Origin: Closterium sp. Naga37s-1
Lineage: Eukaryota; Streptophyta; Zygnematophyceae; Desmidiales; Closteriaceae
Assembly: GCA_947471745.1 (NCBI GenBank)
Contig: CANJKZ010001023.1
Coordinates: forward strand, 1,433,501-1,497,500
Direction of reading: 5' to 3'
Length of the DNA stretch: 64,000 nucleotides
Below, one piece after another: positions 31,015-43,653 of this stretch. Below the pieces are notes generated by a model. It ran no database searches. It was not told the origin of the DNA and saw only the letters and a list, made by a program, of their open reading frames with translations. Within the stretch, counting starts at the first letter, position 1. The number at the start of each line of letters is the position of its first letter. The position numbers and the translations under genes were made by a program.

Positions 31015-32235
31015 TGGTATCACGAGCCTAGGTTAGCCACCTAGGACCGCTTACTACTACGGGCCCACCATTCCGCTAGAAGCGCCCTCGTGCGCCCTAC
31101 CTTACGTGCGCCCTCGTGCGCCCTACTCTGCTCGTGCGCCCTCGTGCGCCTTCTTTCTGCTAGTGCGCCCTCGCGCGCCCCTCTCTTCGTTCTGCCCGCG
31201 CGCCGTCCTCTGCCCGTGCGCGCGTGGCCCGCTAGCCACCAGCGCGCCGCCTGATCGACGCCCGCGCGCAGCCCGCTAGCCGCCCACGCAGATCGTACCG
31301 GCCTCTCGCGGCCCCTCGAGCCGCCCGCGACCTGCCTGCCCGTAGGCCGCCACCCGTAGGCTGCTTGCCGCCCGTACGCTGCCCGTAGGCTGCCCTTACA
31401 CAGCCCGTACGTCGCCCGTAGGCCGCCGCCGCCCGTAGGCCGACGCTCGCGCGCAGGCTGTACCCCGCGCGCCACGGCTGCAGCTCGCCGGGACCCGCGC
31501 ATCGCCCCTACCTCTTCGCGACGCCCTTGCGGGCCCCGCGCGTCGCCCCCTGCCTCTTCGCGACGCCCTTGCGGGCCCCGCGCGTCGCCCCCTGCCTCTT
31601 CGCGACGCCCTTGCGGGACCCGCACGTCCCTCCCCGCCTAGTCGCGACGCCCCTGCGGGACCCGCGCGTCGCCCCTGCCTCTTCGCGACGCCCCTGCGGG
31701 ACCCGCGAGGCGCGGCTCCTGCGCGTCGCGCCGCCCCAGCGGGACCCGGGCGTCGCCCCCGCTCCTCGCGTCGCCCCTGCGGGGCCCGTGCGACGTCGCC
31801 CCTGCCCGCTGCGTCGCCCTGCAGTACCCCGCGCCCGCCTTGCCCGCCGCGTCGCCCTTACCCCGCGCCTGGTCCCTGGAGCAGCCGTCCCTGCAGCGGC
31901 TGCCCCTGGCCCCTGGAGCAGCCGCCACTGCAGCAGCCGCCCCTGGCCCCTGGAGCAACTGCCACTGCAGCAGCCGCCCGTGGCCCCTGGAGCAACCGCC
32001 ACTGCAGCAGCCGCCCCTGGCCCCTGGAGCAGTCGCCCCTGGAGCAGTCGCCCCTGGAGCAGCCGCCACTGCAGCAGCCGCCCGTGGCCCCGCCCTGCCG
32101 CTGTAGCGGCCCCGCAGTCGCCTCCGTCGTGCGCCTGCCCTTCCCACCACTGGTGAGCACGTCCCTACCCGTACTGCTACTACTGTTACTGCTGCTGCTA
32201 CTACTACTGCTGCTCATGCTGCTACTGCTTCTATT
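31015..32235 (+). mobile_element. GC-rich interior of a partial LTR element, no coding domains
   Basis: Follows the plus-strand LTR and its primer-binding site. Contains CGTCGCCCCTGCCTCTTCGCG tandem units (about 31500-31700) and CTGCAGCAGCCGCCC units (31870-32085) like those in the 10.8-12.9 kb TRIM. All frames are open because of GC content. It abuts the LINE fragment near 32240. Confidence 0.6.
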
Positions 32236-32239
32236 GCTG

Positions 32240-33400
32240 CTCCTGGCGTGGCCAGATGCAGCTCCTGGGATGTCCATACTCCTCAACGTGCGGAAAAGGA
32301 AAGGGCCTCGATATGCCTTTTGAAAATCAACCATCAACAGGTACCAATCCTCTCTGCCGCTGGCCCCTGCTTCAATGGCGCCCGCCACGACCGTAACCGC
32401 GTCTGCCAGCCTCCGCCCCAGTAGAAAACCAACTTGGTCCTCCGAGATTACCTCATGCAACACCTTCTTAAGCCTTGTCGCCAACACCTTTGCCAACACC
32501 TTGTAGACGGTGCTGAGCAGGGATATTGGACTATAGTTCCCTAACTCTTCTTTGCTCCCCTTGTTATGCAGCAGTATGGTAACCGCCGTCGAGACGCTAC
32601 TGGGGAGCTTCGCAGTGCGGGTGAAACTGTCCACGAACTGCATCAGCGACGGCCCAAGCAGATCCCAGTTGTGCTCGAATAACTCCTTCGGAAGACCGTC
32701 TTGCCCCTGCGCCTTCCTTGGAGCCAGTTCTTGGATCGCCATCTGCACTTCTTCTTCTGACTACGGCGCCTTGAGTGCCTCCTTGCTGGCCTCCCCCAAG
32801 GTGCGCTGCAGAAGACCCGGTTCCGTGCTTTCGGCGTCAGCCTCGTCCCCACCACCAAACGACTCTTCAAAGAACTCCGTCGCCGCTGTGAGTACTTCCC
32901 ACGCCCTAGCATAGGTCTGCCCCTTGACCTCATGCATCCCCGTCCTGGATTTCTGCGTCTTAATCTTTCCGGACAGAAAACCGGACGGCGTCTCCCCATC
33001 CAGCTCTGAATTTATGCGAGCCCACGCCTGCAGGTTCTCCATGTGACTCTTCTCGTATGCATTTAGAAGCTCTTCTTTTTTTAGCAGGATAGCTCTCGTG
33101 CGCAGGCAGTCTGGGTTCCGTGACAATCGACTGCAAAAAAACTCAACCTCTTGTTCCAGGTGTACCCTGGTCGCCTTGATCCTTTTCCTCTCTTTTCGCG
33201 AGTAGGCCCGTAAAATGGATGTCAGTCATGGAAGCAGCACTACCAGGTCACCTCCGGCGTCTCTGAGAGCCCGCTTCACACTTTCCCTGACACCCTGCTT
33301 CTTTGCTTGTGCCGCCCTCAGCCTCTAGTTTCCAGGGCCTCTCTTTCCAGCTGCTAACGTCTCCAGCGCGACCATCACTGCATTCCAATGATCGGTCATC
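32240..33400 (-). pseudogene. LINE ORF2 fragment, reverse transcriptase N-terminal half
   Basis: Minus-strand codons show the non-LTR reverse-transcriptase order: a pre-RT region, then APRKAQGQDGLPKELFEHNW, then NYSPISLLSTVYKVLAKVLA with TRLKKVL, then ISEDQVGFLLGRRLADAV and LMVDFQKAYRG (first catalytic Asp region). In-frame stops occur near 32760 and 33225, and the sequence is lost before the FADD-type second catalytic box, so it is dead. The endonuclease is absent here; see the LINE at 43.6-47.6 kb. Confidence 0.85.
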
Positions 33401-33414
33401 GCACACATTGAGAG

Positions 33415-33720
33415 GGGGAAGGGAGGTGCTATGAGAGGGGGAAGGGAGGTGCTGTGAGAGGGGGAATGGAGGTGCTGTGAGAGGGGGAAGGGAGGTGCTG
33501 TGAGAGGGGGAAGGAAGCTGCTGTGAGAGAGGGAAGGGAGTTGATGTGAGAGGGGGAAGGGAGGTGCTGTGAGAGGGGGAAGTGAGGTGCTGTAAGAGGG
33601 GTAAGGGAGGTGCTGTGAGAGGGGGAAGGGAGGTGATGTGAGAGGGGGAAAGGAGGTGCTGTGAGAAGTGGATGGGAGGTGCTGTAAGTTGGGAAAAGTC
33701 GGTGCTATGAGACGATAGGT
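33415..33720. repeat. About 25-bp minisatellite GAGAGGGGGAAGGGAGGTGC
   Basis: A dozen units of GGGAGGTGCTGTGAGAGGGG with small changes. Strong purine strand bias over 300 bp, so triplex-prone. Confidence 0.9.
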
Positions 33721-34229
33721 ATTGTCAAACGGGGGTTTTGGGATGGTGATTAGGTCAAGGTAAAGGGAGTGACTAATGTCGCTAGAGATGGCATAACCTA
33801 ACGCGCATGTCCTCTCATTGTTCCTCCCAGCAGGCCACACACGACAACACCATTCCAATTGTGGAGTTTCCTCTAACAAACATTTGTGCAGTGGGTCATA
33901 ATGGCACCAAGGCATGTGGTCGTAAGAACAAGAGGGAGACATTGTAAAAGCACTAAAAAACATCATGGGGGGTGTTAAGCAAAGGCATGTGGGGCTGGGG
34001 AAACAGGCTGTCCTCCCTGTAACCATTATGTGGTGCGGTTTATCGGCACTGGTGGGGAGAGAGGCATCGTTTAATGACGTGCTGCACATCCTCATAATTT
34101 CAGCATCCGATGTCGTTGTGAAGCTTATCAATGCAGCAACAGATAGTTGTAAGTGTCACCTTGATACAGTTGCGCACCAATGGTTTGTACAATGAAACTC
34201 GTCAACACCAATCTTACATGCCCAAACCT

Positions 34230-37200
34230 CGATGCTTATGGTAGGTGGGAATGGAGCACTGGTGAAAGCTCAGACAAAGTTACAATTGGTAGCACAGCGA
34301 GCATCCTTCCTCATGAGCCAACCGGGGGAAAATGTTGACGAGGCGCAACTTCTCATGAGGAAGCCGCTATCATTGGGCGGCTTCGTTTATGAGTTCGATA
34401 CCTACCATCTCAACGAGGACGGTGTGCTTGTGCCGGATAATGGACATGTCCATGGAGGTGACCGGCGGGGACCGGCATATCAAGCACTACACGATGCTGG
34501 TATGTCCATGTCAAGGTGTGTTTCACAAACCACATGGGGAAACGCTACACTGGCATACTGTCGCACGAAGAGTTTTGTTCAAGTTGTCTTGCGCATCCCT
34601 GCCCCCATTTGCCCCACTCGAATGACATGTGACTTATCTTGATTTTGTGGGGCTCACAACTCGCACTCCACCTTGTTTGTAAAGGTTTTACCTATATCAA
34701 ATCATGCCCGTGTGCCATATCTCATATGCAACGTTTGGACATGATACAGCTGCTTCAAGAGGAGAGCATGATGTAAGTGGGAACGGAGGATCTCCCGTTA
34801 TGGATCCGCCATTTGTGGTACGTGAGGTTACTGTGGAGGAGTTTGCCCCGGTGGACGATGTGGGGCATGTGGAAGAAGGGAGAGGGTTGGGTGAGGGGAT
34901 GGCCCCATTGTTGATGGACACGATGAGGGGGATGGAGCTGGAAGGGCATCCGAGTGGGAGCGTCCGAGCGATAGGGCAACTGCCTTTACTGCTGCAATCT
35001 GGCCCCGGCTTGATGGGTATGTGCTATTTTTTAGATAAGCTGGGTGTGTGGCCTTGTACAAGAGCGTCCCTAGCTTGTTTGGGTAAAATGCTTGTAACTT
35101 CATAAATTGTACAATCTCACTCAATAAAAAACGGCATCACCGATTCAAGACTTACCATCTTTCCACCGCATTTACATTTCGACCCCACTACAGGTTAACA
35201 GCAGAACGTGCTGGAGCACCCCTATCAAAGGCGCTCGCTCGTTCCTGACCTTTGTCGGCTAGCACTGCCGTAGGTCGCCTCAAAGGGCGGTATGTCTGTT
35301 AGACCCCATTGTATTGTTACAATTCTTCATGAGTCTGGGAGTGGTATGTTGTCAGATGACCCCGTGTAACGGTTCATTGGTCGTGCGCTCGTGCAAGATG
35401 GCGTGGGCGACGTTGGGGGTCTTGTGGGTCTATGATACGCGTGGCAAGGCTATACAGTTTTGGTCTACTGAATGGGGCAAAGTCACTAGGGGTTTAGGCA
35501 AACAGTGCCCAAAGACCTCCTTGCTTTTTTCGCGATTCCTGAGGGCATTTGTTATGGCAGGAATATGCTTCCAACAGCTATCGGAGGTTAGTCGGACACT
35601 TAGGTTTAGGTCTATTGGGAGGGAGACCTTCTACCGTTACATGCGACGGCCGTACGATTTGTGGGAGGCTATCATCGTTCATGGTGAAGAGAGCATGACC
35701 AAAGCCTGACGAGACATGCAGCTGCGCAAACATGGAGATGGATACATTTCCGTGGATGGGCGTTGGTCACAGGCACGGGAGGCGCAGTGGTGCACAGTCA
35801 CTTTCACGGATCCACGCTCACGGAAAATTTTGTTGACTGTGACAGTATGTAAAAAAGATGAGGGAAAGTCATCGACAGAGTTGGAAGGGGTTGCATTCAA
35901 GCTTGGTTGGAGAAATTGAAAAAGTGGGGGTTCAATGTGACCAGGATCATAAATGACGATGGAGCCTCATTCAAGAGGGAATTGGTTGGTACGGACATCA
36001 ACCATAAGATGTACGTTTGGCACAAATGTCGAGCATTGACGAGGCTGTTTGTGATGGACTTTGTGGAGGCACAAGTGGGTACTATGACAGTGGAGAAGGC
36101 CAAGTCATGTTCCGAGTTATGGTTGGTTTCCCTGAAGGAATTGTTGGAGTGGCTGAAGCTAAATGGGGGTGCGGGGAAAGGTGTGAGTACGCGGTCAGCT
36201 AAAAAACACTGATCAACCACGTTTGTGCGAAACTGGGAAGGATTCATTTTGACAAATCGGCAAAGGCTGCTCACAATATGGGCATTCTTGGAGATGCGGA
36301 AGGTGCTGAGAGTCAGGGCGAAGCCGGTAGTACCACCGGCAAAACGATGGAAGGGCATGGAGCGAGAGGGGGGGATGGAAGGGCAACATGAGCTTAGTGG
36401 AGGGTATAGGAGACGAAAACGTCGATTCAACACCTCCTGATGTGAGAGCTGCCGGTGGGGAAACCGACGAGTCTGTTCGAATTCTAGGGATCAAGTGGGT
36501 CGACGTTGATACCCCGTTTGACTTTGATCCGCATCCTACACATGCCGGTCGGGACGACATCACTCATGATTTTATCAGGGAGGCGGCTGAGTCTATGTGT
36601 CACATAGAGGACATCGATATTATGACTTGTGGTGAGTTTGTATTCCAAAATTAGCAACGCTCCAATTCCACTGAATGGAAGATCATTCGTCCCTAATGTG
36701 TTGCACATTTTCTTGAGGACATTCTGACGAAGTGGAGTCGGGTCCAGAGATGGGGCGAGATCAGCAGGCGGAGGAGCGTGAAGTGGCGGAGGAACATGGA
36801 GTCGCGGGGAAGCCCGTAGTGGCGGACGAAGGACGCGCGGTGGGGGAGCCTGGAGTGGCGGAGGAGCATGGAGTAGCGGAGGAGCCCGGTGTGGCGGGGG
36901 AGCCTAAAGCGGCGGGAGAGGGTGGAGTGGTGCGGGATCCAGGAGTGGCAGGGGAGCGTGGAGTGGTGGGGGAGCCTGTAGTGGCGGGGGAGCATGGTGT
37001 GGCAGGGGAGCCTATAGTGGCGGGCGAGGGTGGAGTGGTGGGGGATCCAGGAGTGGCGCGAGAGCCTGGAGTGGTGGGGGAGCCTGGATCGTCGGAGCAT
37101 GTTGTTGTGAGTCGTACCCCAAGGTGGCAGGAGAGAAAGACTAGAAAGCGAAGACGTGCTCATAAGGGGTGTAGCAGTGACGACACGGAGGGTAAAAAGG

Positions 37201-38310
37201 CGGATGTGTCTGTTGGTCAACGCTTCTGCATTCATTTCCACCATTGCATGATGCGCGCTGCAACTAAGACAGAAGAAGGTCATCCAATGACTCCTCAAGA
37301 AGTGGCAGATGAGATTGGCGGGTGTGGTGATCATTGGGCAGGCATACACAGGAGGTGTCAGCGAGATGGTGTGGTTCCACGTTGTGTTAGGGAACGCTAG
37401 GGGGAGGAAAGTGCGCTGTATGAATCGGGTTCGGCGACTCACTTGGCGTTCAAGAAGTGGCTGTCGGTCAACTGTGGGACATGTCCGATGGCAACATACG
37501 TTTTAGGGGCATCAAACTGGCTTAACGAGTCATTTCACTCGTTGGTCCCGAAATACGCGCCGAAATGTAAAGCGTTTCTTGTTAGTATGGAGGCTCGGGT
37601 GGCTTTGAGTGTGCTTCATTGGAACCACGCGGTGGAGAGGGTTGTCAAGGAGTGGCGAACACGTGTACGCAAGGTAACACGAGTGCGGCGTGTAATGAAA
37701 GATAGGGTACTTGGTCCAATGGATTGGCGTTGGGTGGATGAGGTCTTGGAGCGATGGGGAAAGATAAGGGAGTGTGGAGGCAAAGCAGGGAGCACTGGAT
37801 GCGAAGAGCAAGGGGGAGGGGAAGTGAATGTGGGGGAGGAGGTGGAGGACGAGGTGGAGGGCGAGGTGGAGGACGGGGTGGGGGAGGGCGAAGAGGACGT
37901 GGCAGGAGTCAAGGTGGTTACTAGAGAAATAGAAGAGGCTGCAGTGAGGTTGGGAGCACCCCTAACGGACGAGAACATGGCGCCTCATATTATCTCCACT
38001 CCCATTCGACTTCCCTCGACGCCAACCCGCGCTGGCAGTTGTGCTCAGGCGCGCACGCCATTTTCACCGCTGACCCCAACATCCGATGCATTCGTCTTCA
38101 CGAGCCCTGAAAGCATGTGTGATTCCTCTTCGGGGGCATGTACACGACTTCGTACCCGCAGCAACGCGCGCGGCCCAATTGAGTCCGATGGACGCTACCG
38201 CTCGGTCAATGGTAGGGCGTGTAATCACCTCGTTTTTGTTTTTTTCATTTGGATGCATATCTACATCATTTTGTTTAATGATATCATTTTTTATCTTTGT
38301 GATATGTGAC
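34230..38310 (+). pseudogene. Decayed DDE-type DNA-transposon transposase
   Basis: Plus-strand pieces in order: GYISVDGRWSQAREAQWCTV (35735) and FTDPRSRKILLTVTV, then after a frameshift NVTRIINDDGASFKREL (35935), then QRFCIHFHHCMMRA and HWAGIHRRCQRDG (37220-37370), then GASNWLNESFHSLVPKYAPK (37510). The catalytic-core beginning (DG.W), a later Asp/Glu region, paired Cys/His and a C-terminal NESFH...APK block resemble Mutator/Kolobok-like transposases, but I cannot name the superfamily. A TGA at 35707, several frameshifts and a repeat insertion at 36.76-37.09 kb show it is inactive. No terminal inverted repeats were identified. Confidence 0.45.
36760..37090. repeat. 18-bp minisatellite GTGGCGGGGGAGCCTGGA
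   Basis: About 18 variable units inside the decayed transposase. In the plus frame they read GVAEEHGV/GVAGEPGV, so the insertion is in-frame and acidic, though the host ORF is broken elsewhere. Confidence 0.85.
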
Positions 38311-38639
38311 CATAATATCTTTAATCCAGGCGACACGTCCCACCCGCCGCCAGCATGAAGTCATTGTACGAGATGATCGGGCTTCGTGCAAAAGACAACG
38401 CAAAATTCCCCCGCGGTATGGACTTATGGTTTGCTATAGATTCTATAATTGACCTATGGGGAGTATTTTATACTTGTTATCCCATTCATAACAGTTTTTC
38501 CTTGCAACAGATTTGTGGACTTCACGCATGACCTTGGAACCTAATCTCAATCAGGCATCGCCGGATTTGGCGGTATGGTGTCGATTAGTAAGTCTTCCTA
38601 ACACCCACGTACAAGCTGCCTAGACGCTTCCTTCACCTT

Positions 38640-39700
38640 ATTTACCCCCCTACCATCACCCCTCATCTCCCATTGCCATCATCTCATCCAACTTGCTATA
38701 TCATATCTTCTCCCTTGCCATCATCATACCTTCCTCCTTGCCATCATCATGCATATCACCTCACACATCCTCTTTTCTCCCCCAGCCGTCACCATGCATG
38801 TAATCAACAACCATTATCTTCGTCCACCTTCCTTCCCCTATCATCACCCCATGCCATGACCTTGCCTCTCCTTGGTGATCTCTTCCCTTTCCCCCCCGCA
38901 CCTCACCTTCTGCCCACATTTTCCATCACCTCTTATCCCCCTTTGCCACCTCCTCTCATCCCCTTCGTGAGATCACCATTCTTTTACCACTTCCATTACC
39001 TCTTATATCCCATTGCCATCACCTCTCATCCCCTTTCCTCTCATCCCTATTAGCCATCATTCATCTCCCATTGCAATCACCTCCTCATTCTTCTCTACCA
39101 AGGGCATTCATATAATCAACAATTGTTATCTCATTCCCCTGTCCATCCCATATCATCCCCCTATACCATCACTTTACCTTCCCCCTTCGCCATCTCTTCC
39201 TTTTCGCCGTTGACCTCACTTCCCGCCATCCTCTTCTATCAACTCTCTTCCCCTTTAACCACCTCCTCCCATCCCCCGTTGTCATCATCGGTCATCTCCC
39301 GTTGCCATCACCAGACATTTCCTCTCTTTTCTCCCAGCCATCACCGTTCATATAATCAACAATCTTCCTCTCAATGCATTTTTCCATATCCCATTTTCTC
39401 CCCCAGCCATCACCATACACAAAATTAACACGCATTATCACCTTCTTATCGCCAACCAAGTGCCTTGACGCTTCCTCCATAGACCCCCCCTCCCAAATGC
39501 CAACACGTCCCTTTCCCCTCTCCCAACCCCACTCACCCCCCTCTGCCATCACCTTTTCATCATATACTCCACATTTTCATCACGCCCTTGCGGTCACTCC
39601 TTTTTTTTCCTTCCATCCCCTATCATCCCCCTATGCCATCACCTTACCTTCCACCTTCGCCATCTCCCCCCTTTCCCCGCCGCCATCACATCCCACGGAG
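38640..39700. repeat. Pyrimidine-rich degenerate repeat (CCATCACCTCTCATCCCC)
   Basis: A kilobase of C/T-rich sequence with loosely repeated CCATCACC, CTCATCCCC and CATATAATCAACAA phrases, the last at about 39110 and 39350. No protein-like frame. Unit length is irregular, so it is an old, decayed array. Confidence 0.75.
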
Positions 39701-39769
39701 GCAGATTGTTGATCGGCAGAGTGCGGCGCAGTTGACGTGAGGCGGCAGCGGAGTTCTTGGTAGCAAAAA

Positions 39770-40051
39770 ATGGCATGGAAGAGAGTGTGGAAAGAGAAAG
39801 GGTGCTCAAGAATTACAGACCCACAATTTATGTTTTACATCTTGCCAAAACATATCCTAAGCTATCCATGTGGTACAAACTTTGACATGGGCCTTTGTGG
39901 CGCTACTAGTAACCTTTTTGGGAAGAGTGCGACGCGTTGCGCTATAGATCATAGGAATGAGAATTGCAGAGGCTACGTTGGTCTATGGTGGTATAATGCA
40001 TCACATCAAGCATGGTTTGTCTGCTTTTGGTGTGGTAGTTTTGTGCCTTAA
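39770..40051 (+). CDS. Unrecognised 93-codon ORF
   Basis: Starts at an ATG and reads MAWKRVWKEKGCSRITDPQF with later Cys/Trp-rich segments (WFVCFWCGSFVP at the end). Composition is protein-like and the region is not repetitive. No family recognised, no splice context apparent; may be a fragment of the neighbouring mobile DNA. Confidence 0.25.
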   Translation: MAWKRVWKEKGCSRITDPQFMFYILPKHILSYPCGTNFDMGLCGATSNLFGKSATRCAIDHRNENCRGYVGLWWYNASHQAWFVCFWCGSFVP

Positions 40052-40664
40052 TTTATTAAAACCCTCTTAGAACAGGCATTGATACATTTCAGCAACCTAC
40101 ACCCTAGCAATCAGATTACAATACACCACTGTACCGCATGTAAGGTCTAGCGGGATAAGCATTTGGGAATACACCGAGTATATATTCGCGAAGGTGGTTC
40201 ATTGTCAAGTAAACGTGATGGCAAACATATACAAACTTAATGATTACAACATGCATATTCACCGAACTCACAACTCTTGTGTCTCGACCATGGTTGCTTC
40301 CGCCACGCTCACTTCTGGGCTCCTCATGGTGAAGTCGATCTCGCTGGGGATTGTCGAAGACGGGAACCAATCTACATCTGTCTAGCTACACCCCACATAG
40401 CCTTCATCTTTGCTCTGGAGAAAGTGACCCTTTGACAACGTACACCAGCTATGGCAATGTAACGTGTGCAAACGGGTGGTCCCCTAACAATTTGGAGTAC
40501 GCGATGTAGCAACGAAAGCGGTGAATTTTAGCTACTATAGGCTGCCCATCTGCATCCTCTGTCGTGCTCTTTCCAAGGCAGATACGCAGGACACTCTCAA
40601 CAGTAACCCTCTCGTCCGCATCACAACTCTATTGCCCTGAATCGAGCTCAGACACGGCCCACTG

Positions 40665-41171
40665 TTAAAGCACATGGCTTTGCTTCGAAAATTCGATGGC
40701 AAACTCTGAGCGAGACCAACATTCCTTAGCATAGAAAAGCTGTGGAGGCATCCCAGTTGGCTCTACCACCCTACGACGGGTCACCCTTTGAACGGGCCGC
40801 CAACTGCTAGCAACCACTGAGCGACGAGATACACCATTGCCGTTCCTTGCGGTTCGGGATGAATGGGTGAAGGTTGACCCCGCCTGTCCCTCCATAGCCT
40901 CATCGTCGGTGTCCTCTCCTTCAATTCCCATCCTAAACCCCAGCCGGACCCTACGATGCCGTCGATAATCCCAGCGATACATCATGAGGCAACCTGCAAC
41001 ATGAGACATAGAGCGGGGCAGAGGTAGTGATGGTTGGGTGTTAAGGTTGGGAAGAAAGCGGGGAAGGCCTAGCATGAGACAAGGGCCCTCCTTGTGAGGA
41101 TCTAGGATCGAGCTCAGGAAAGAGAGTTTGAATTGAATGAATCACCTGGATACAACACGAGGCTATATATA
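40665..41171 (-). CDS. Unrecognised 136-codon ORF with an upstream TATA box
   Basis: ATG at 41075, reading through RRHRRVRLGFRMGIEGEDTD and VSRRSVVASSWRPVQRVTRR, a basic segment following an acidic one. A palindromic TATATATA lies at 41164-41171, about 90 bp upstream on the minus strand, at a plausible promoter distance. No family recognised. It sits in the transposon-rich interval and could be an accessory ORF of a mobile element. Confidence 0.3.
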
Positions 41172-41242
41172 GGCTCGACACAAGGCCCAGTAACCAGGTG
41201 TTACGCGAAGGTTCTGAAGGTCGCGAAGTGTCCCGAACAGAG

Positions 41243-42310
41243 CCTTCCCGAATGCGGTAGAAGGCAATTCGGTGACAACCGAAAAGCCAGAATTCGGTGC
41301 ACGCAACCTAGCTCGATGCTATAACTATAATAAAATATAGGAAAGCACCTAGCCTAGGAAATCAAGCAATTCATGCATGCATATAATTATCATATGCTAG
41401 AAATAGCATAATAAAGTGAAGGCAAGCAAGCATAGCTGGCACAAGCCGTCGTACTCTCACACTCCCGCACGCACTCACCTCCCTTTTGAGAGGGACGACA
41501 CCTCCCTTACCCCTTGGACGGCACCCCCTTTCCCCCTTTCCCCTTGGACTACACCCCCCTCTCCCCTTGGACTACACCTCCCTCTCCCCCTAGACTACAC
41601 CCCCCTCTCCCCCTGGACTACACCCCCCTTCCCGAATGCGGTAGAAGGCAATTCGGTGACAACCGAAAAGCCAGAATTCGGTGCACGCAACCTAGCTCGA
41701 TGCTATAACTATAATAAAATATAGGAAAGCACCTAGCCTAGGAAATCAAGCAATTCATGCATGCATATAATTATCATATGCTAGAAATAGCATAATAAAG
41801 TGAAGGCAAGCAAGCATAGCTGGCACAAGCCGTCGTACTCTCACACTCCCGCACGCACTCACCTCCCTTTTGAGAGGGACGACACCTCCCTTACCCCTTG
41901 GACGGCACCCCCTTTCCCCCTTTCCCCTTGGACTACACCCCCCTCTCCCCTTGGACTACACCTCCCTCTCCCCCTAGACTACACCCCCCTCTCCCCCTGG
42001 ACTACACCCCCCTCTCCCCCTGGACTACACCTCCCTCTCCCCCTGGACTACACCCCCCTCTCCCCCTGGACTACACCCCCCTCTCCCCCTGGACTACACC
42101 CCCCTCTCCCCCTGGACTACACCCCCCTCTCCCCCTGGACTACACCCCCATCTCTCCCTGGACTACACCCCCCTCTCCCCCTGGACTACACCCTCCTCTC
42201 CCCCTGGACCACAACCCCCTCTCCAACTGGACCACACCCCCCTCTCCCCCTGGACCACACCCCCCTTTCCCCTTGGACCACACCCCCCTCTCCCCTTGGA
42301 CGACACCCCC
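41243..42310. repeat. 384-bp tandem duplication ending in a 22-bp minisatellite
   Basis: The block beginning CCTTCCCGAATGCGGTAGAA is at 41243 and again at 41627, an exact 384-bp offset, with virtually no differences. Each unit ends in CTCTCCCCCTGGACTACACC repeats; the first holds about four, the second about seventeen (to 42310). Near identity indicates a recent duplication followed by array growth in one copy. Confidence 0.9.
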
Positions 42311-42489
42311 CTCTCCCCTTGGACTACACCTCCTTGCAGCGCGCATCATGTACACACCTCCCTTCCCCCTCGGACTATACCTCCTTTCCCCCTCCCATCA
42401 CACCCCTTTCCCCTCTGGCCGCCTCTTCCCCTCCCACATGCACTCACCGGCAACATCATTCCCCCCTTCCTACCCTCTTCCTGCCCTCC

Positions 42490-43500
42490 TTCCTCCCATT
42501 GTGCACTTACTACTCCCATTCCGCCCATCCCTAACACTATTCCGCTAAACCCTAACAATATTCCACCCATCCTTATCACTCAACAACCCATGCCCAACAT
42601 TATTCCACCCATCCCCAACATTATACAACCCATCCCTAACATTATTACGCCCATCTCTAACATTATTGTGCCCATCAATACTTTGATTCAGCCCAACATA
42701 ATGTTCTTCCTTGATAACTCCTCGCAAGGTGCCCCACCTACTCTCATTCCGACCGTCCTCTACTCTCATTCCGACCGTCCTCTACTCGCATTGCGACCGT
42801 CCTCTACTCTCATTCCGACCATCCGTATCTTGCTCATCCCTACTCTCATTCCTCCATTCATTATCTAGTTTCGCAAATCCCTACTCTCACTCCGCCCTTC
42901 ATACTCTAATTTCGCCGTTCATACACTTATTCCGCCGTCCCTCCTCTTATAGAGCCGTTCATACTCTATTTTCGCCGTTCCTACAATCATTCCGCCGTTC
43001 CAACTCTCATTCCACCGTAAACCCTATTCTCATTCCGCAGCTCCTACTCTCATTCCGTCGGTCCTTCTCTTGTTCCTCCGTTCCTACTCTCATGGCACCG
43101 TCCCCAATACGCATTCCGCCGTTCCTACTCTCATTCCGCTGTTCCTACTTTCATTCCGCCGTTCCTAAGCTCGTTCCGCACTCCCTATTGTCATTCCGCC
43201 CTTCTTCCTCCCACTCCTCCGTTCTTCCTCCCAAACCTCCCTTCTTGCTCCCATTCTGCCCTACTTCACATTATTCCGCCCCTTTTCCACTCGATCCGCC
43301 CTTCTTCCTTCCAATCCGCCTCTCCTCATCTCGTTCTGCCCTTCGTCCTCTCATTCCGCCCTGTTTATTTTCGTTCTGAACCTCACCCACTCATTTTGCC
43401 ATTCCGTATCGCATTCCACTCTTTCTAACCTCATTCCGCCCATCCTTACGCTTACATCGCCTATTTCTAACCTAATTATGTCCGTCCCTAATAATTTCGG
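42490..43500. repeat. Degenerate CTCATTCCGCCGTTCCTA array
   Basis: Loose 18-24 bp units containing CTCATTCCGCC and GTTCCTACTCTCATT over 1 kb. Strongly pyrimidine on the plus strand, stop-poor, no protein. Confidence 0.8.
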
Positions 43501-43653
43501 GGTATGAGTGCTTACCTTGTTTCTTTTCCGACGGTCCTACTGCTCAGTGACAGGAGTGTGGAAACGGGCAAGGTAGCACTCATTTTGTGACACTTTAGTT
43601 ATGTCTACGTGCGACGTGGTGTCGTCATCAGTGGGGGGTCGTTCAGTTCTCAA

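Noticed and set aside
31041-32156. Arg/Ala-rich ORFs of 164-209 codons on both strands
   Set aside because: GC-rich tandem units in a partial LTR element; frames open by composition.
38673-39712. Pro/Ser/Leu-rich ORFs in C/T-rich sequence
   Set aside because: Pyrimidine-rich decayed repeat; no domain, low complexity.
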